Shown: positions 27,828 to 37,034 of the stretch, piece after piece
How positions within the stretch are numbered: position 1 is the stretch's first letter
How the letters are laid out: each line of letters starts with the position of its first letter
DNA from: Bacteroidetes bacterium MED-G20
GTDB lineage: Bacteria; Bacteroidota; Bacteroidia; Flavobacteriales_D; Parvicellaceae
Direction: 5' to 3'
Assembly: GCA_905182745.1 (NCBI GenBank)
Contig: CAJJCR010000007.1
Span: 1-63,431, forward strand
DNA: 63,431 nt
Notes under the pieces: generated by a model
What the model was told of the DNA's origin: nothing
Database searches by the model: none
Seen by the model: the letters and a program-made list of their open reading frames with translations, nothing else
Made by a program: the position numbers and the translations under genes

Positions 27828-28649
27828 ATGAGTATCACAGCTAAAGATGTAAATGAGCTAAGAAAAAAGACAGGTGCTGGAATGATGGATTGCAAAAAAG
27901 CACTGACTGAATCTGACGGAAACATGGAAGATGCTATTGATTTTTTAAGAAAAAAAGGTCAAAAAATAGCTGCCAAAAGAGGTGATAGAGATGCTAAAGA
28001 GGGGTTAGTCATTGCAAAATCCAATAATAATATTGGATATTTAATCTGTTTAAATTGCGAAACTGATTTTGTTGCTAAAAATGACGATTTTAGTAAACTT
28101 GCCAATTATTTTATTGAACTAGCACTGGAATCAAGTTCTAATTCTTTAGATGACTTTTTGAAATTAAACTATTTAGATTCTGAACTAACCATTGCAGAAA
28201 AAATTACTGAACAAAGTGGTGTTATTGGAGAAAAAATTGAAATCTCTTACTTTGATAAAATAGTCTCTGAGAAAGTGGTGGCATATAACCATCCAGGTAA
28301 CCAGATTGCTTCAATTGTAGGTCTTACGTTGGACGCGGAGGATATAGGAAAGCAAGTTGCCATGCAGGTAGCTGCTATGAATCCAATTGCACTGGATCAA
28401 GATTCTGTTAGTCAAGATGTTATTGAAAGAGAAATTGAAGTTGGTAAAGAACTTGCAATTCAAGAAGGAAAACCTCTTGAAATGGCTGAAAAAATTGCTA
28501 AAGGAAGACTAAACAAGTTTTTTAAAGAAACTACATTAGTAAATCAGGCATTTATTAGAGATAATAAAAAATCAGTTGGTCAATTTCTTAAGGAAAGTGA
28601 TCCTGACTTAATGGTCACTAGTTTTAAGAGATATTCACTATCAATTTAA
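27828..28649 (+). CDS. tsf: Translation elongation factor Ts
   Basis: A 273-residue EF-Ts, the nucleotide exchange factor of EF-Tu. The N-terminal UBA-like domain has LRKKTGAGMMDCKKAL, followed by FLRKKGQKIAAKRGDRDAKE. A second signature, CLNCETDFVAKNDDF, opens the core. It ends at a strong terminator. Confidence 0.95.
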   Translation: MSITAKDVNELRKKTGAGMMDCKKALTESDGNMEDAIDFLRKKGQKIAAKRGDRDAKEGLVIAKSNNNIGYLICLNCETDFVAKNDDFSKLANYFIELALESSSNSLDDFLKLNYLDSELTIAEKITEQSGVIGEKIEISYFDKIVSEKVVAYNHPGNQIASIVGLTLDAEDIGKQVAMQVAAMNPIALDQDSVSQDVIEREIEVGKELAIQEGKPLEMAEKIAKGRLNKFFKETTLVNQAFIRDNKKSVGQFLKESDPDLMVTSFKRYSLSI

Positions 28650-28666
28650 TTTTGTTATTTATATTT

Positions 28667-29418
<752 letters not shown>

Positions 29419-29425
29419 ATCTTAA

Positions 29426-29986
29426 ATGGAAGAAGTTGATATTATCTTAGATGAGGCTGAGTTAGCAATGAATAAGTGTGTTTCTCATCTTTCAGTTGAA
29501 CTAAGTAAAATAAGAGCTGGAAGAGCAAATCCTTCAATGCTAGACACAGTTAAAGTTGATTATTATGGTTCTCCTACTCCATTAGCTCAAATTGGAAATG
29601 TAAGTACTTTAGATTCCAGAACACTAACTATCCAACCGTGGGAAAAACCTATGTTAGACGAAATTACTAAAGCCGTAGTCAATGCCAATCTTGGTCTAAA
29701 CCCCCAGAATAATGGTGAAGTTATTATTATTTCAGTTCCAGTTTTGACTGAAGAAAGAAGAAAAGATCTTGTTAAAACAGCCAAGTCTGAAGGAGAAAAT
29801 GCAAAAGTTAGTATTAGATCTCAAAGAAAAGACGCTAACGATATGATCAAAAGCTTGAAAGAAGAAGGTCTTAGTGAAGACGTAGTCAAAGATTCTGAAG
29901 AATTCATCCAAAAATTAACCGACACTTTCACAAAAAAAGTAGACGATTTGGTAGCTGTTAAAGAAGTAGACATCATGAAAGTTTAA
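29426..29986 (+). CDS. frr: Ribosome recycling factor
   Basis: A 186-residue RRF that splits post-termination ribosomes with EF-G. Signatures are LSKIRAGRANPSMLD, VDYYGSPTPLAQIGNV and SIRSQRKDANDMIKSL. It starts 7 nt after pyrH. Confidence 0.95.
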   Translation: MEEVDIILDEAELAMNKCVSHLSVELSKIRAGRANPSMLDTVKVDYYGSPTPLAQIGNVSTLDSRTLTIQPWEKPMLDEITKAVVNANLGLNPQNNGEVIIISVPVLTEERRKDLVKTAKSEGENAKVSIRSQRKDANDMIKSLKEEGLSEDVVKDSEEFIQKLTDTFTKKVDDLVAVKEVDIMKV

Positions 29987-30088
29987 AATCTTATTATAGT
30001 TTTATCATTGATAATTAGGATTTTATCAAAAATATCTAGAGTTTTACAACAATTAATTTGCAAATTATAAATATTTAAACCAATTATT

Positions 30089-30328
30089 ATGAAAAAGTTT
30101 TGGATTTTACCTGTTACTGCATTGATGATATCATGTGGTGCTGCAACAGAAGAAGCTCCTGCTGCTGCTCCAGTTGAAGAAGCTGCTCCAGTTGAAGAAG
30201 TTGCTCCAGTTGAAGAAGTTGCTCCAGTTGCTGATTCCACAATGGAAGATGCTGCTGCTGATTCTACAATGGGAGAAGCTACAGAAGAAGCTCCTGCTGA
30301 AGAAGAGCATGATGGTCACGACCATTAA
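30089..30328 (+). CDS. Small Ala/Pro/Glu-rich repeat lipoprotein
   Basis: A 79-residue protein with a lipoprotein signal (MKKFWILPVTALMISC, cysteine 16). After the cysteine comes a low-complexity, strongly acidic stretch built from APVEE(A/V) units, then a STMEDAAAD / STMGEA pair and a C-terminal HDGHDH tail that could bind divalent metal. It has no known domain and I cannot give a function. It follows frr after 102 nt and is closed by its own terminator. An overlapping Leu/Lys-rich reading frame on the same strand is a by-product of the repeats. Confidence 0.7.
   Translation: MKKFWILPVTALMISCGAATEEAPAAAPVEEAAPVEEVAPVEEVAPVADSTMEDAAADSTMGEATEEAPAEEEHDGHDH
30167..30230 (+). repeat. 18-nt tandem repeat inside the small lipoprotein gene
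   Basis: About 3.5 copies of an 18-nt unit (GCTCCAGTTGAAGAAGTT; the first copy ends in CT) are nearly identical at DNA level. The unit length is a multiple of three, so copy number could vary without breaking the frame. Confidence 0.85.
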
Positions 30329-30349
30329 AAAATTCTTATTGAATTTATT

Positions 30350-30373
30350 AAAGCCCTTTATAGGGCTTTTTTT
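30350..30373. terminator. Intrinsic terminator between the small lipoprotein and the radical SAM gene
   Basis: AAAGCCCT (30350-30357) pairs with AGGGCTTT (30362-30369), followed by more T residues. It lies between two convergent genes and touches the stop of the radical SAM gene. It is strongest for the plus strand. Confidence 0.8.
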
Positions 30374-31388
30374 ATGCCCATACTTTCGAGCCTTCAGAAC
30401 AATTCTGACAAATTTCTATCTCTTTTCTATCAGAAAATATTTGTTTTCTAAAATCATTATATTTATTACTTACCCAAACTTTTTCAAATTTTTCCTTTTC
30501 TAAATTCCCTAGGGTATTTACTGCATCTTTATCAAAACAACAAGGTACAATTCCACCTTTAGAAGTTACAACTGCACTGCTCCACATTCGCCAGCAATGA
30601 TTAGAAAATTTATTTTTAAGAACATACTTTCCGTTCTTTGTTTTTGTATATCTAGAATATTTTTCGTTATCTGGAATCAATTCATTCCCGTTTTCATAAT
30701 TGTAGAACTGAGCAGTTTTTAATCGTAGTTCATCTACTCCAATATCAGCTGCCAAAGTTTTCATCTCCTCTATTAAATGCTCATTGGTTTTAACAACTAA
30801 AAATTGAAAAATTACGTGAGGGTACTCACTATTTAATTTCTTTTTCCATTTTAAAATATTTTTTGTCCCCTCTATTACTCTTTTGTATTTTCCTTTTTTA
30901 CGATACACTTCATAGGTCTCTTGGCTGTTTCCATCAATGGAGATAATTAATCTTTTTAGGCCAGATTCAATAGTTTTTACACAATTCTCATCATTTAGAA
31001 AATGACCATTTGTTGACGTGGAACAGAATATTTTTTTTGAGTTAGCGTATTGGACAAAATCAAAAAAGTTTTTATTTATGAAAGGCTCTCCTTGGAAATA
31101 GTAATTTATGTACGTTAATTTTCCTTTAAGCTCATCAATTATTTTTTTATTTAAAGATGTGGAAAGATTGCCTGTTTTTCTAGTGAATTGTTTTAACCCA
31201 CTTGGACATTCTGGACAACCTAAATTACAAGAAGTGGTTGGTTCTATACTTAACGCAAATGGAAGTCCCGAAATGAAAGATTTTTTTAAAACTCTTGAAA
31301 CTATAAAACTTAGGTAAAGCCTAATTACATTTCCTGCTTTTTTTAAAGAAAAAAACTTAATTAAGGCTATTAATTCAGATTTATGCAT
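30372..31388 (-). CDS. Radical SAM/SPASM domain protein
   Basis: A 338-residue radical SAM enzyme. The 4Fe-4S motif is CNLGCPEC (Cys54, 58, 61). Downstream blocks NYYFQGEPF and TSTNGH fit the SAM barrel. A C-terminal SPASM-like region, with GGIVPCCFDKDA and EICQNCSEG, should hold one or two auxiliary clusters. Such proteins modify peptides or small molecules; the target is unknown and no obvious precursor peptide is adjacent. It diverges from the MMPL gene. The frame is intact. Confidence 0.85.
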   Translation of the reverse strand: MHKSELIALIKFFSLKKAGNVIRLYLSFIVSRVLKKSFISGLPFALSIEPTTSCNLGCPECPSGLKQFTRKTGNLSTSLNKKIIDELKGKLTYINYYFQGEPFINKNFFDFVQYANSKKIFCSTSTNGHFLNDENCVKTIESGLKRLIISIDGNSQETYEVYRKKGKYKRVIEGTKNILKWKKKLNSEYPHVIFQFLVVKTNEHLIEEMKTLAADIGVDELRLKTAQFYNYENGNELIPDNEKYSRYTKTKNGKYVLKNKFSNHCWRMWSSAVVTSKGGIVPCCFDKDAVNTLGNLEKEKFEKVWVSNKYNDFRKQIFSDRKEIEICQNCSEGSKVWA

Positions 31389-31485
31389 TTGTTTTCCTAA
31401 AATTAGTAAAATCCTTTATTCTAATAGTCTTTAACTTCTCTATTAATTGATAACTTAGCATATGATTAATGTAAATTAGTTTAAA

Positions 31486-34124
31486 ATGTGGAAGAATATT
31501 TCTAAAATTATTCTTAATAACAGAATTTTAATTGTTTTTCTGATTTTAATTCTAACTATTTTTTTTGGTTTTTTTGCTACTAAAATAAAGCTACAGTATC
31601 AAATAAATAAACTCCTTCCTGATAACGATTCTACTTTTGTTGCTTACGAAAATTTTAAATCAAACTTTGGTCAAGATGGTTTGATGTTGGTTATTGCAAC
31701 AACAGAACCTAATTTTTACTCATGAAAAAAAATTTAATGCTTGGTTAGAAATGGCCGATAGTATAGGAAATGTTACTGTTTTAGTAAAAGAAAAAGATAC
31801 CAGCTACTACAAAAATGCAATAGACTCTATTTTCTCTGAGGGTCATTTGTATAATATTATAAAAGACAAGAAGGAAGGTAAATTTAATCTAGTTCAGATA
31901 ATTGATAAATACCCATTAAGTCAAGAAAAAATTGATAGTATTTCTAACGTTATTAGCAACCTTAGTTTCTATGAAAATATTGTCTATAAAAACTCAAGTG
32001 ATCTTCATTTAATGATGTTGTTCTTAAATAAAGAGGTATTTAATTCTAAATCCCGTGGTACGCTCATTAGCGAAATCAATGAAATTGCAATGTCTTACGA
32101 TCATTTATTTGAAAATTGGAGATTTTCAGGTCTTCCTTATATAAGGTCTTACGTGATGACAATAATTAAATCTGAACTTACAAATTTTTGTCTTATTAGC
32201 ACTACTAGTTACTTCGATATTGCTTTTTATGTTTTTTAAATCTTTCAAAGTTGTTGTTATTTCTTTGATTGTTGTTTTAGTAGGTGTTGTTTGGTCTATG
32301 GGAGTTATTGGGATATTTGGCTATGAGTTGACATCTCTTATGGCTCTAATTCCACCATTAATAATTGTTATTGGCATACCAAATTGTATTTATTTAATTA
32401 ATAAATACCAACAAGAGTTTAAAAATCACGGAGACAAACTCTCTGCTTTGGATAAAATCATTCAGAAAGTAGGAAATGCTACTTTTTTAACCAACGCAAC
32501 AACCGCTTTAGGTTTTGGGACATTTGTCTTTACAAACTCTTCGATAATGATTGAATTTGGATTGGTTTCATTTATTAACATTCTATGTATGTTTGTAATA
32601 AGCATTTGTCTTGTTCCAATTATATATAGTTTTTTACCTCCTCCCGAAGAAAAGCACACTAAACATTTGGATAGGAAATGGATTTTTAGTTTTGTAAATA
32701 CATTAGTTATTTTCTCAAAAAGCTATAGAAAGCAAGTTTACTTATCTACAATTATATTGTTGTTTTTTGGAGCTTACGGAGTGAGTTTAATGCATGTTAC
32801 GGGAAATTTCACAGATGATTTTCCAAAAAAAGGACAAATAGTAAAGGATTTGAAGTTTTTTGAGAAAGAGCTTAACGGAGTTCTTCCTTTTGAAATAGTG
32901 CTAACCTATAAGGATACTATTTATAAAAGCTTTTCAAATATTGCTAAAATCCAAAAACTTCAAGAGTCCTTAAAATCCGAAAAATATCTTTCTAAGTCAT
33001 TATCTATAGTGGATGCTATGAAGTTTATTTCTCAATCTTATTCCAATGGAAAGAAATCTAAATACAATCTGAATTTTAGTAAGTCAAAAGACCAAAAATA
33101 TTTTTCTCGTATCATAAAATCAAAATATTTTAAAAATAGTTTTGTTAATTCCAAAACTGATAATAGCAATGGCTTTGTTGGAAGTTTTTTAGACTCCACA
33201 CATTTAACAACAAGAATTACTTTACAAATCGCAGATATTGGTACTGCAGCAATGGACAGCTTAATCGAAAGAATAAATTACAGAATCGATAGCATTATTA
33301 ATCCAGAACAAATTCTTTATGAAAAAGCTGTGAAAGAAGCTACGGTAGATAAATTTTATTCCTCCAATCAAATTGTAAGATACCGGGTCAAACAAATTTT
33401 GACTAATGGGGATTTGGCTTTAAATAATGAATTTCCTAAGAGAAATTCTGCAATTGAAAAAATATATGGAAAACAGCAGTTTAGTGATGCTATCAAGCAA
33501 TCTGTTGGGTCTTTAAACGTAAAGTCTGACATAACTGGTTCAGGTGTTTTATTTACAAAAGGAACTACATATATGATAAAGAATTTAATGATTAGTTTGC
33601 TACTAGCAATTATGGTAATTGCAATAATTATGGCCTTTCTATTTAAATCACTTAAAATGGTCTTAGTGTCATTACTCCCAAATTTATTGCCCTTAATTTT
33701 CACTTCTGCATTAATGGGTTATTTTGGTATTAGTATTAAGCCCTCTACAATTTTAGTTTTTAGTATCGCTTTTGGAATATCTATAGATGATACTATTCAC
33801 TTTTTAGCAAAATATCGTCAGGAGCTGAAATCAAAAACTATTTCTAGTGCTGTTGAAATTTCTATCAAAGAAACTGGTGTAAGTATGATTTATACTTCTA
33901 TAATTTTGTTCTTTGGGTTTTCAATTTTCACTGCTTCTGAATTTGGAGGGACTCAAGCTTTGGGAGTTTTAGTTTCTTTAACCTTATTTGTTGCTATGCT
34001 TACCAATTTAATTTTATTGCCTTCTTTGCTCTTATCGCTAGAGAAAATAGTTTTAAGCAAAAACTTTAAAAATTCGGAGGATTATTTTTATGATGATTCC
34101 GATATAGAATTAGATAAATTATAA
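31486..34124 (+). CDS. MMPL/RND family transporter (two frameshifts)
   Basis: A large inner-membrane exporter of about 879 codons, with the two-fold RND layout: an N-terminal helix, a periplasmic loop, a block of five or six helices, then a second loop and second helix block. GISIDDTIHFLAKYRQEL in the second half matches MMPL/Patched-like RND proteins. Breaks lie in T-runs at about 31713-31717 and 32185-32189, each fixed by removing one T. Substrates of this group are often lipids or hydrophobic compounds; none can be named here. rfbA follows after 3 nt. Confidence 0.85.
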
Positions 34125-34127
34125 CCG

Positions 34128-34988
34128 ATGAAAGGAATTATTTTAGCAGGTGGTTCAGGAACTAGACTTCACCCACTTACATTAGCAGTTAGTAAACAAT
34201 TAATGCCTGTTTACAATAAGCCTATGATTTATTACCCTCTTTCCACATTAATGCATGCCGGAATAAGAGAGATACTCTTTATTACTACACCAAATGACCA
34301 ACCGCTATTTAAGCATCTGTTAGGGGATGGTTCTAAATTAGGTTGCAGATTTGAATATCAAATTCAACAAGAACCAAACGGTCTAGCACAAGCATTTGTG
34401 ATTGGCAAACAGTTTATTGGAAAAGACAATGTTGCTTTAATTCTTGGGGATAATATATTTTTTGGTGGAGGAATGGGGGAAAAATTAGAAACCTCTAATA
34501 ATCCTGATGGAGGATTAATATTTGCTTACCGAGTTCACGATCCAGAGAGATACGGAGTAGTTGAATTTGACAATCAAGGAAAAGCAATTTCTATTGAGGA
34601 AAAGCCAGGAAATCCAAAATCAAATTATGCAGTACCAGGTCTTTATTTTTACAACAATGAGGTGATAAAAATTGCTGAAAACTTAAAACCCAGTGCTAGA
34701 GGAGAATATGAAATTACAGACATTAATCAGGAGTATCTAAAATCAGGAAAATTACAGGTTAAAACTCTTCCAAGAGGAATTGCTTGGTTGGATACAGGAA
34801 CATTTACCTCACTTATTCAAGCTTCTAATTTTGTTCAAACTATTGAAGAAAGACAGGGCTTTGGAGTGGGCTGTATTGAGGCAGTTGCATACTCCAATGG
34901 CTTCATTAATGAAGCAAAGCTTAAAGAACTTGCTATTCCTCTTTTGAAAAGTGGTTATGGAAATTATTTGATGAGTTTAATTGATTGA
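34128..34988 (+). CDS. rfbA: Glucose-1-phosphate thymidylyltransferase
   Basis: A 286-residue nucleotidyltransferase that makes dTDP-glucose, first step of dTDP-rhamnose and other dTDP-sugar synthesis for surface polysaccharide. Signatures are [41 protein letters not shown] and [14 protein letters not shown]. No rfbBCD genes are nearby. Confidence 0.93.
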   Translation: MKGIILAGGSGTRLHPLTLAVSKQLMPVYNKPMIYYPLSTLMHAGIREILFITTPNDQPLFKHLLGDGSKLGCRFEYQIQQEPNGLAQAFVIGKQFIGKDNVALILGDNIFFGGGMGEKLETSNNPDGGLIFAYRVHDPERYGVVEFDNQGKAISIEEKPGNPKSNYAVPGLYFYNNEVIKIAENLKPSARGEYEITDINQEYLKSGKLQVKTLPRGIAWLDTGTFTSLIQASNFVQTIEERQGFGVGCIEAVAYSNGFINEAKLKELAIPLLKSGYGNYLMSLID

Positions 34989-34997
34989 TAAATTATT

Positions 34998-35963
34998 ATG
35001 CTAATTGAGTACAAAGAAATTATTGATAAAGAGTTAAGATTATTTAGCGATAAATTACCATCACTTTCAATTTATGATCCTATAAAGTATATAATTAGTA
35101 ATGGCGGAAAACGGTTTAGATCTTCCCTTGCTTTAATGGCTACAGATTTATTCTCGAATCAACCTCTTTTAGCTATTAATGAAGCAATTGCAATTGAGCT
35201 TTTTCATAATTTCACTCTAATTCATGACGATATCATGGACCAAGCCCCAATTAGGAGAAACTTGCCTGCTGTTCATAAAAAATGGGATGAAAACATAGCT
35301 ATTCTCTCCGGAGACTTATTATATGCAATTGTTAACCAGCTCTTGTCTAATTCTTCTTCTCAGTCATCAACTTTGCATCAACTTTTCCAAAAAACAGCTG
35401 TAGAAGTATGTGAGGGGCAGTCTTTAGATATGGAATTTGAGAAACTAGAAATAATCTCAATTAGTGATTATATAAACATGATTCAGCTTAAAACTGCAGT
35501 TTTGGTTGCATGTTCTTTAAAAATGGGAGCATTAATTGGGGGAGCATCCAAAAAAGATGCGCAATTGCTTTACGATTTTGGATTTAACCTTGGAACTTCT
35601 TTCCAAATTCATGACGATATTTTAGACGTATTTCCAAATGAAGATAATTTTGGAAAACAAGTTGGCGGGGATATTATTGAAAAAAAGAAAACAATTTTAT
35701 TTTTAGACTTTTTAAGTAAAGCAACCAAAGAAGATCAAAATACGGTTAACGATATTATTGACGACAAAGAACTTAGTAATGATCAAAAAGTATCAAAAGT
35801 CAAAGATTTTTACCTAAAATATGATGTTTTGAAAGTAGCTCAAGAATCAAAAAATGATTTTTATAATAGGTCTATAATTTCTCTACGAAACTTATCTTTG
35901 TCGGAAGAAAAAAAGAAAATTGTAGAAATTTTTTCCATTCAGTTAATGAATAGGAAGTATTAA
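34998..35963 (+). CDS. Polyprenyl synthetase family protein
   Basis: A 321-residue trans-isoprenyl diphosphate synthase. The first aspartate-rich motif is LIHDDIMD (about residues 74-81) and the second IHDDILD (about 205). GGKRFRSSLALMA is the usual N-terminal IPP-binding block. It makes a C15-C40 polyprenyl diphosphate, for example the menaquinone side chain; chain length cannot be read reliably. It starts 9 nt after rfbA and its end overlaps the convergent TIGR01777 gene by 4 nt. Confidence 0.88.
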   Translation: MLIEYKEIIDKELRLFSDKLPSLSIYDPIKYIISNGGKRFRSSLALMATDLFSNQPLLAINEAIAIELFHNFTLIHDDIMDQAPIRRNLPAVHKKWDENIAILSGDLLYAIVNQLLSNSSSQSSTLHQLFQKTAVEVCEGQSLDMEFEKLEIISISDYINMIQLKTAVLVACSLKMGALIGGASKKDAQLLYDFGFNLGTSFQIHDDILDVFPNEDNFGKQVGGDIIEKKKTILFLDFLSKATKEDQNTVNDIIDDKELSNDQKVSKVKDFYLKYDVLKVAQESKNDFYNRSIISLRNLSLSEEKKKIVEIFSIQLMNRKY

Positions 35964-36859
35964 GAATATATTTCTGAAAGAGCATCCTCTATTTTCTCAT
36001 ATTTTAATTTTAGCTCTATTTCTTTTAGTTTTTCATTAGAAACTTTTACCCCTTTCAATATGGTGTCTGACATTTCCCCATATAGGAATTTAAGAACAAA
36101 ACTTGGCACATTGGGAAGCCATATTTTTTTATTAAAAACTTCACCAATTTTATTAGTCAATTCTGAATTCGTTATGTAGTCACTAGATACTACATTAAAA
36201 GTTCCAGAAATTTTTTCATTTACAATGGATTCGAAGAATATATTAACAGCATCTTTTATATGAATCCAAGGCATGTATTGTTTCCCATCCCCTAACGGAG
36301 ATCCTATTCCATTTTTAACCATATTAGCTATCCTTGGTAAAGCACCGTGGTTTTTATCAAGAATTACTCCCAATCTAAGTTTAACTACTTTTGACTTTGA
36401 TTCAAATTTGTCTACCGAGTTCTCCCATTGCTCACAGCAGTTTCCCATGAAATCTTCAAATGGCTCGTCTTCTTCAGTAAAAACTTTATCACTTATTTGC
36501 CCACCATATATTCCAACTGCAGATGCAGCAATAAATGCAGATATTGGTAAGTTTAGTTCGGATGTTTTTGAATGCAAAAGTCGTGTAGTGAAAACTCTAC
36601 TTTTCACGATTTGCTCTTTTCTTTTTTGTGTCCATGCTTTTTCCGCAATTCCAGCACCTGCCAAATGAACAATATGAGTTACTCCACTAAAACAGTTTTC
36701 ATCAATTTCATTCTTTTCCCAGTTCCATAGATAGTTTTTTACATCATTTTTTGAGCTTTTGTATCGTGTAAGATGAACTACTTCAATATTGTTTTTCAAT
36801 AATTTTTTTGTTAGTGCAGAACCAAGTAAACCAGAACCTCCAGATATTAAAATTTTCAT
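35960..36859 (-). CDS. TIGR01777 family NAD-dependent epimerase-like protein
   Basis: A 299-residue SDR-fold protein of the TIGR01777 (YfcH-like) family. It has ISGGSGLLGSALTKKLL at the start, HLAGAGIAEKAWTQKRKEQI, SAVGIYG, and MPWIHIKDAVNIFFE. Its cellular role is not established. It diverges from sucA across a 175-nt AT-rich region with a 12-T tract near 36950, where I see no clear promoter pair. Confidence 0.9.
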   Translation of the reverse strand: MKILISGGSGLLGSALTKKLLKNNIEVVHLTRYKSSKNDVKNYLWNWEKNEIDENCFSGVTHIVHLAGAGIAEKAWTQKRKEQIVKSRVFTTRLLHSKTSELNLPISAFIAASAVGIYGGQISDKVFTEEDEPFEDFMGNCCEQWENSVDKFESKSKVVKLRLGVILDKNHGALPRIANMVKNGIGSPLGDGKQYMPWIHIKDAVNIFFESIVNEKISGTFNVVSSDYITNSELTNKIGEVFNKKIWLPNVPSFVLKFLYGEMSDTILKGVKVSNEKLKEIELKLKYEKIEDALSEIYS

Positions 36860-37034
36860 ATCACGAAATTACATTTAAGAATTAACATCGAAGGCATTGT
36901 TTAGTATCAAATCTTAAAAATTCACAAATAATAATGGTATTTTTTTTTTAATATATTTTTTATTTAAAAAGTCCTGAAAGAATCTTCTTTCCAACTGTTA
37001 TAACAATTAATTATTTTGCATATTTGTTACTATA

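Noticed and set aside
30135-30503. A Leu/Lys-rich 122-residue reading frame overlapping the small lipoprotein
   Set aside because: It is the +1 frame of the lipoprotein's codon repeats, runs through the terminator into the radical SAM gene, and has no credible protein features.
31694-32239. A separate small gene between two transporter pieces
   Set aside because: It is the middle segment of the MMPL protein; both junctions lie in T-runs and removal of one T at each restores one frame.
36273-36668. A 131-residue plus-strand reading frame opposite the TIGR01777 gene
   Set aside because: It is fully antisense to a well-conserved gene and has no motif.
36930-36975. T-rich tract upstream of sucA as an origin or attachment site
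   Set aside because: It is a plain AT-rich intergenic stretch with no repeats, DnaA-like boxes or tRNA remnant.
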